The position numbers and the translations under genes are program-made. Positions 57,841 through 64,000 of a DNA stretch of 64,000 nt are shown in pieces (positions within the stretch are counted from its first letter, which is position 1; each line of letters opens with the position of its first letter). This DNA is from Tenrec ecaudatus (Eukaryota; Chordata; Mammalia; Afrosoricida; Tenrecidae), in NCBI RefSeq assembly GCF_050624435.1, contig NC_134536.1:7444758-7508757 (forward strand), in the 5' to 3' direction. The notes below the pieces were generated by a model, which saw nothing but the letters and a program-made list of their open reading frames with translations, searched no databases and was not told the origin of the DNA.

Positions 57841-58084
57841 GCCCTGGTGTCCAGATGCCTCCCTAGCTAACCTTCTAAATAGTAAGAGCCCCACAATTTT
57901 TTTCTCTGCCTTCACCTCTGCTGCTCTCAAGCAGAGATGGGCGTTTGAAAGTGGCAGACGGGAATTTGGCATGTTGTGATCATGCGTCAGTCGGTCACCA
58001 CAATGTGTCTGTGATGGCTTTCTATGGGTTACCCGCGTCAAAGTGGCTGACGTCTATGGACTCTGTAATAATGCTAGACTGTGC

Positions 58085-58250
58085 AACGGACACTTTACAC
58101 AGATTACATCACTCGATTCTCCTCAAAACCCCACAAGGTCAGTATGTTTATTAACCTGATTTTCTAAATAAGGACAACAGGCTGAGGACACAAAGCACTC
58201 GATAGTCGGAAGATGGCTGAGCCAGACAGAACTTGAAATCAGGCCATTGA
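58085..58250 (-). mobile_element. MIR, antisense
   Basis: 'ctcctcaaaaccccacaagg' and 'aggacaacaggctgaggaca' in this order match an antisense MIR. Confidence 0.65.
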
Positions 58251-58454
58251 TCACAGTCTTTGTTGACATTCCCCACATTGAACTGCTACATAGGGACAAA
58301 GATTTTTATTCTAGGAAAAGTACTTAGAACTGATGTCAAACGTCATTGATGTTGCTATCGATAGAGACACAGAGATATGCACAAAGAGGCTTCAAAAGTT
58401 CACGGACAAATGGAATGACAAGATAATGGAATCTCCCCATGAACTTTTGAAGCC

Positions 58455-58590
58455 ATTGGGTGCAGCTCCATGGGAGAAAGACCGGGCCTGTCTGCTCTTG
58501 TAAAGACTTCAAGTCTTGAAAACGCATAGGGACATTCTACCCTGTCCCATAGGGTCTCTGAGTAGATGCTGACTTGGTGGAAGTAAGTTA
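58455..58590 (+). mobile_element. AfroSINE, 5'-truncated
   Basis: It has 'ccatgggagaaagaccgggc' and 'cattctaccctgtcccatag', then 'tgctgacttggtggaagtaa'. Confidence 0.75.
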
Positions 58591-58689
58591 CATGTGTGCA
58601 TGTGTACATATATGTATGTGAAACAGCCACCATTCATCTGTTAGTTGGTCGTGCAGTGGAAAATTCATGCTGCTGTGGTGGTGCAGCTA

Positions 58690-60330
58690 TGCCACCAGAG
58701 TTTCCCGTCACGCGTGGTGGCCAGGTGTAAGCGGAGCTTTCAGATGAAGGTGCGCTAGCGCAAAGGCCTGGTGATCTGCTTGTAAAGGAAACCGGCCAGG
58801 AAACACATTATGGACGCCAGCACACGGTGATCGGATACAATGTCCAAAGATGCACCCTTCGGCTTGGAATGCTCTCAGAGCACTACTGCAGAGGAGCTGC
58901 CTCCTCAAAGCAGAGCGGACCTGCCTGCTATGGATGGAGTACAGATTTCAGGATCTCCATTTACTGATGTGTCAGGAATCGAAATGAGAAGAGCCAGCTG
59001 CAAGCTTCCCTGAGCCATCAGAGTGCGGAAGTCATGAGGTATGGATCTGGGCCGTTGTCAAAAGTGGAATGGAATGCATACAGATCCACAGCCTAGGTAC
59101 TAGTGAGCTGAAATGAACTGATGTTGGCCATTATGAATAAACCGTAGCATCTACTAGGCTGGGAATGATAAAATGAAGAGGAGTGGAGTCCCAATCATAG
59201 TCAGAAAGAACACAGTATGATGACTGTCCAAAATTTTAAAAACCACCACTAACGCCAAAGACGCTGCACTAACAAATTAATCAAACATGCCATCAAGATG
59301 TATTGATAATTACTGGTGATCAGAATGTGCAAAGTTAGAAATGAAGAATATAGATCATAGGTTCTTTTAAGAGATGGCATTGGTGATGGAAATGAAGCCA
59401 GAGATCACGTGGATTTTGCAAGGCCAATGATGCATTCATTGAAAATACAAATTATACATGTGGACCTTGCTAAATGGACTACACAAGGATCAAATCGATT
59501 ACAGTTATGGAAAAATATGATGGAGACGCTTAATACCATCACTCAGAATAAGGCCAGGGACCAACTGCAGAACAGGCCATCAATTACTCGTATTCAAGTT
59601 CAAGTTGTAGCTGAAGAATATTTAAACAAGTTCAAGTCAAAATACGTCTGTGAATATATGTCACCTGAAGTTTAATAAGTCTCTCAAGAATCCATTTGGC
59701 TCATTGAACGCTCATGCCTGAATGCCAGACAAGTTGTGAGATGACACCAAGAATATCATACGTGAATAAACCAGAAGGTCATTCAAAAGTCAGCAACAAA
59801 AGAGATCAAAATGGATGCCAGAAGAGACTCTGAAAGTCGCCCTTAAATGTAGACTAGCTAGAGCTAAATGAAGAAATGAGGGGTGAAAGAGCTGACTAGA
59901 CAATCTCAAAGGGCAATGGAGAAGACAAAGTAGTGTCTTATCATGACAGCGGCAAAGACGTGGAGTTAGAAAACCGAAGGGGAAGGACATTCAGTATTTT
60001 CTCAAGCTAAAAGAGCTGAAGAAAAACCCAAGCCTCACATAGTAATAGTCAAGGGTTCCATTCCCAGGCAGGGCAAAGATGGCAAGACTTCACCTTACAT
60101 ACTTTGGATATACTTCACGAGAGACCAGTCCCTGGAGAAGGACGTCGTGCTTAGGGAAGTGGAGGGGCAGCGACAAAGAGGAAGGCCTTCAGCAAGAAGG
60201 ATTGCCACAGGGGCTATAACAGTGGGTTTAGGAACAGCTGGGAGAGTGGTGCAGGACCAGGAAGGGTTGCATTCTGTTGTGCATAGGGCCACCATGGATG
60301 GAAACCAACTCCGTGGTACCTAGAAACAAA
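58690..60330 (+). mobile_element. RTE/BovB LINE, 5' and 3' parts joined
   Basis: The 5' part (58700-59950) has the leader ('gcgaaacggag'-like, worn) and a decayed endonuclease region similar to that at 6735. The 3' part (60070-60330) has 'caagacttcaccttacatac', 'agaccagtccctggagaagg' and 'ggttgcattctgttgtgcat'. Most of the reverse-transcriptase coding region between them is missing, so it is an internally deleted copy of about 1.6 kb. Confidence 0.75.
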
Positions 60331-60716
60331 GACTCCATGAGTAACCAGAAATAGAATAGCGCAGGAAGCATCAACAGAAGACAGAAGGAACAGACAAGGG
60401 TCCTGTATCCCTCCCCCCAAAAAAGGCGAATCTTCAAGCATTTCAGGAGGCAGCCTATGACCAAGAACCCACATACCTGAAGGAAATGGTGGATTCAATA
60501 GATCTCAGCAGCCCTTGTAGGAAGGGCCATACACTGAAACCAACCTTGTCACCACAGTAGGATGGGTGGGTATAAAGAAACCACAGACTTGTCGCCATTG
60601 TTGAGACCCTGGTCTGGCCAGCCCTGCATCCTGCTGTGTCTTTCTAGAATTCCAGACACAGGAGCCAGTAAACGCCCTACTGTCTACGCTCACTTGATTT
60701 TCAGTGACTTATCTGG

Positions 60717-60731
60717 GGGGGGGGGAGGGGG
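60717..60731. repeat. G run
   Basis: About 11 G, one A, then six G. Confidence 0.9.
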
Positions 60732-61519
60732 GATTCAATCAGAAAAATGCGTTTGCTTTAGTAATGGTGTATGTTAGGCACAATAATTTCAGACTGCATG
60801 ATTAAAATGTTTGCTGCCCTTCCTCAATTTGCTTTATGAAACTCCTTGGTACTAGACTTCATTTCAAATGTTTCAGACTTAGAAGCAAGACGTAACAGGG
60901 CCCCCGCGTTTCCTGAGCTCAAGCTTCACGCTTAAACTTTAATGCTTTCAACTCAACCAAAAGAATATGAAGTGCTAAGAACGAGTGAAGGCAATCCAGA
61001 CAATGAAATCCATCTTCTCTGTCTGGTCGATGGAAGGATTAATAGTGCTTCGAAGCGAGTAAGTATTTTGCCACATTTAGGAGCAAATCCAGCTGGTCTT
61101 TAATTTACTCGGTGCTTCTCCACAGTGACGCTATTATTCTGAAAGACGACCCGCTTTCTGGGTGTCCAACGACCTTGACAGTCTCGGAGCAATATCTGGG
61201 GTGGAGCTAGTCCAGTCAAGTTTTGGCAGCTCCTGCGCGGCGCCTGCTGCAGCAATGACTCTTTTCGAATAACTTCTCGCTCCCTGGTTTCACCATGAGC
61301 TCTGCTGACTCTCCGAGGCCCAAAGGTTGCCAGATTTTTGCTCCAACTGAGTCGGGTACGAAAGCACAGGAATGCCGTCCCTGGCTGTGACAGTGACCTC
61401 TGCGCCTGTCAGAGAAGGAACAGCGAACCATTTCCCGCTACAACACATGAGAGAAGCATGATCAGGCTCCTGCCTACATCTGTACCCGTCGAAGGCGGAA
61501 AACATGGGACCCCCCAACG

Positions 61520-61722
61520 CAGTGCTTCCCAGTTCATTTCGACTGAGAGAGACCCCACAGGACAGCCCAGAATTGCCCTATAGGGTCCCCTAGACTGCCC
61601 TCTTCAAGTATAAGCCCCGGGTCACATCGTCCTCCTGCAGGGTGGCTGGTGGGCCCGAACCACAGACCTCTGGTCCGCAGCCAAGCAGTTAACAGTGGTG
61701 CCAGCAGGGCTCCTAAAACCAC
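61520..61722 (-). mobile_element. AfroSINE, antisense, GC-richer
   Basis: It runs from 'cagttcatttcgactgagag' through 'attgccctatagggtcccct' to 'aacagtggtgccagcagggc'. Confidence 0.85.
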
Positions 61723-63307
61723 TCGAAGGAAGCCAAGGCTGTCTCGTCCACTTCCTGCTCTCGAGGGCTCCCTCGCCGCCTTCCCCTTATGGTGAACAAT
61801 TTAAAACGAACCGTGTGGAAAGGCTATTAGAAATGGAGAACTCCACGCATCCTTAGCGTCTTGGTGTTGCCATCACAGAAATAGCGCCAGTGGTGTGATC
61901 GTTATTTTAACCAAGAGAAATGTACTTTCTGAGTGCAGGTGGCCAGGGCACAGGCTGGCACTCCCGCTGTCCACTCTGGGGAAACAGCCTCCCCTCCCCT
62001 CACCGTCTGCATTCCTTCCAGGGATCCCCTCAGGACCTCCTCACTCCTCTTGGCATCCAACCCGCTCCTTTCACGTCTCAGCGGTGATGAGCGTTGACAC
62101 ACCCTCTACCCTGAGGGGGCCCATGAGCAGAACAAAGAACCCCCAGGCCCAAATGCAACGACACCCACAGGTATAGGGGTCAGGGTCCCACCCAATTCTA
62201 CCCCTAACCCATTCAGATGGAGATAGGGCCACCACCACAATCACATCCGAAGCATCTCCATCTTCCCACCTCCAGTTTCCTCTTGCACCCTCTTTCTGCC
62301 CCCACCCCACAACCTGTCTTCTGTCAGCACCCCAGTTTTGCCTCTCGTCTTTCATTTCACGGAAATGGGATCATCCGAAGAGCAGTCGGGCGAGGACGGT
62401 TGTGCACGCTGCAGCATGGACGCAGTGCCCTTGAACTGCCCGCAGAGCTACGGTGGAATTGCTGTACGCCTTCCTGCGTCTGTTCTCGGGGAAGACAACG
62501 ATGATGACAGCAAGCAGTCTGAACCACCCCGGCGACCAGGAGGAATCACACAGTCCTTGGGGGCTAGTTTGGCATGCGACCTCCTCCTACCTGCACCCAA
62601 GGCCGTCTGAGCCTGGCACACAGACTCTGGTCTGGAGCAGAGGGAGAGGGACAGGGGCTCGTGGTCACATTTTTCTGTTTGGAAGGCCGTTGCCCAGTGA
62701 TGTCATTCAGAGGGAAAGGTATTGCTCAAGGTTAAGCGGCAGATGCTGGCTTCCCTGTGTTTATTGACTGAGCCTGACTGCTCTTTGCGCCATCCATCCC
62801 TTTAACTCTCTTTTAATTCTGCCAAGACTTTGGTTTTACATCAACAATGATGTACTCTATGCGAGAAGATTACTTTATGCCTCTTTTTCTGCTTAATTCA
62901 GCTCTATTTGCAATCCTTCCTGGTGCCTTTCTGAAACATTTCCTCCAACTGACATTTGAATTAACATTGCCAAGGAAGAGAGAGAAGTTATAAATCACCA
63001 TCTGTTATAAACATCATGTGCAGCATTCCCCCATGTGGGAGACAAGCTCAGGTCAGGAAGGACAGCCGGGCTGTGGGCATGGGAATGCACGGGGGACATT
63101 TTCTTACTGGGCCACCTGCGGAAACTCTAGGAACCTCAGCCTATCTGTGGCTGGAGGAGCGAAACGCTCACTTCCTTGGGGGAACCTCAAGTTTCAATGG
63201 GTAGACCAGTTGGTCAGCAATGCTCTTCCTTGCTAAGTCTTAGGGGATTCACATTTCTTGGCAACCCCAGCCTCCAGGAATAATTTCTAACTACTAACGA
63301 TCAGTGA

Positions 63308-63425
63308 AGGAGCCCTGGTGGCATAGTGGTTACTTGTTGGGACACTACTCCCGTAAATAGGTACAGTCCAGTTCTACCTTGTCCGATGGGGCTGCTGTGT
63401 GTCAGAACCGACTCCATGACAATGA
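63308..63425 (+). mobile_element. AfroSINE, internally deleted
   Basis: It starts 'aaggagccctggtggcatag' and jumps from 'gtggttacttgttgggacac' to 'cccgtaaataggtacagtcc', then ends 'gtcagaaccgactccatgac'. About 80 bp are lost. Confidence 0.85.
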
Positions 63426-63427
63426 CT

Positions 63428-63600
63428 TTGACTTTGGACAGTCAGTGGAAAAAAGGCAGCACAAGAAGGGAAAGACGGCCAAGGCGATGGATCGACACAG
63501 TGACTGCAGCCATGGGCTCCAACATCACAGCAATTGTGAAGATGGGGCAGGCCGGTCGTGTCTCATTCTGGTGTGCTTTGGATGGCTATGTGTTGGAGCC
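63428..63600 (+). mobile_element. RTE/BovB 3' end
   Basis: 'gccaaggcgatggatcgacac' and 'agtgactgcagccatgggct' are in sense order, directly after a SINE. Confidence 0.75.
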
Positions 63601-63639
63601 AACTTGACAATATCAAGTATCCAACAATCAGCAAAGAAC

Positions 63640-63830
63640 CCTCGAGGAAGCGATGGTTACATGCTCACCCACCAATAGAAAGGTCGGCAATTCAAACCCA
63701 CCCCATAGCTGTGCTGGAGAAAGAGGAGGCCATCTGCTCTGGTGACGTGGCAGTAGCCAAAAAACCCTACAGGGCAGTTTGGCTCTATTTCATGGAGTCT
63801 CTCTGAGTCAGAAAGGGATTCTCCGGCACT
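63640..63830 (+). mobile_element. AfroSINE
   Basis: It has 'aatagaaaggtcggcaattc', 'aaaaccctacagggcagttt' and 'ggagtctctctgagtcagaa'. Another SINE-like 3' part may start near 63945 and run off the window. Confidence 0.75.
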
Positions 63831-63837
63831 GACAGGG

Positions 63838-63945
63838 CTCGAACTGTGTCCCCTCCAGATCCGTGTTGTTAAATCCCAACCTTACAGTGGTTATCATCTC
63901 ATTTGGGAATGCATTTTCTCTGTTGTGTCAAGCATAGGGTTTTCT
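63838..63945 (+). mobile_element. MaLR-like LTR fragment
   Basis: 'cgaactgtgtcccctccaga' and 'gttaaatcccaaccttacag' followed by 'catctcatttgggaatgca' resemble the start of MLT/MST-type LTRs. This is only a fragment of an old LTR, without viral coding sequence. Confidence 0.45.
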
Positions 63946-64000
63946 ACTGCCATGAAAAGTTGTTACAGTCTCAGAAATTCACACGAGCAGTTTCTAGCCT

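Larger units (their letters stand above)
52961..64000 (-). other. SLC22A3: SLC22A3 intron 5 (presumed), to the window end
   Basis: Eleven kb without any recognisable exon 1-5 of SLC22A3. It holds AfroSINEs, RTE/BovB pieces, one L1 tail and a MIR, listed separately. A short RTE/BovB-like leader also occurs at 53560-53700. Stretches 54960-55270, 56350-56700, 57000-57590, 60340-61510 and 61730-63300 show nothing I can assign. Confidence 0.65.

Noticed and set aside
52961..64000. Exons 1-5 of SLC22A3
   Set aside because: I looked on the - strand for the loop segment before ITVTDEE and for the family motifs of exons 1-4 and found none; they probably lie to the right of the window.

Overview
The window is vertebrate, placental-mammal genomic DNA: small exons with GT/AG borders sit in large introns that are full of interspersed repeats. 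The dominant SINE is a tRNA-derived element of about 200 bp with a GGTTCGAA-type B box and a 3' half reading roughly 'gtcctatagggtcgctatgagtcgg...cgatggcagtgggttt'. I recognise it as the AfroSINE family. Together with many RTE/BovB-type LINE fragments this points to an afrotherian. A young L1-like 3' UTR family ending in an 'ccaataaaatttttt' tail makes a tenrec my best guess, but the species is inferred and not proven.

Left part (about 3.4-29.1 kb, + strand): the 3' half of the plasminogen gene PLG. Ten consecutive coding exons are present, corresponding to exons 10-19 of the human 19-exon gene: kringle 4 (two exons), kringle 5 (two exons), the activation-loop exon, and five serine-protease exons. 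All intron phases match from one exon to the next and all splice sites are GT/AG. The Arg-Val activation bond, the His/Asp/Ser triad and the S1 aspartate are intact. A stop codon and an AATAAA signal close the gene. Exons for the signal peptide, PAN domain and kringles 1-3 lie to the left of the window.

Right part (about 30-53 kb and beyond, - strand): the 3' half of SLC22A3 (organic cation transporter 3). Six coding exons, corresponding to human exons 6-11, are read right to left and join in frame from the end of the large cytoplasmic loop to the C-terminal tail. Exons 1-5 were not found and probably lie beyond 64 kb; 53-64 kb is read as intron 5.

PLG and SLC22A3 are convergent and their putative poly(A) sites are only about 0.85 kb apart. 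No LPA-like kringle gene lies between them, which is the arrangement of mammals that lack the primate LPA duplication. The rest is intronic: about 33 AfroSINE copies, about 20 RTE/BovB fragments, several L1 3' ends (three with visible target-site duplications), ancient MIRs, a 550-bp CCAAC-type satellite with a 137-bp higher-order duplication, and microsatellites. Plasmin (made in plasma from plasminogen) and OCT3 (a plasma-membrane polyspecific cation transporter) have no known shared pathway; their adjacency is ancestral synteny. I found no convincing novel gene system. The most interesting points are the tight convergent gene ends, a changed kringle 4-5 linker, retroelement insertions beside exons, inverted-repeat structures, and one orphan exon-like open frame.
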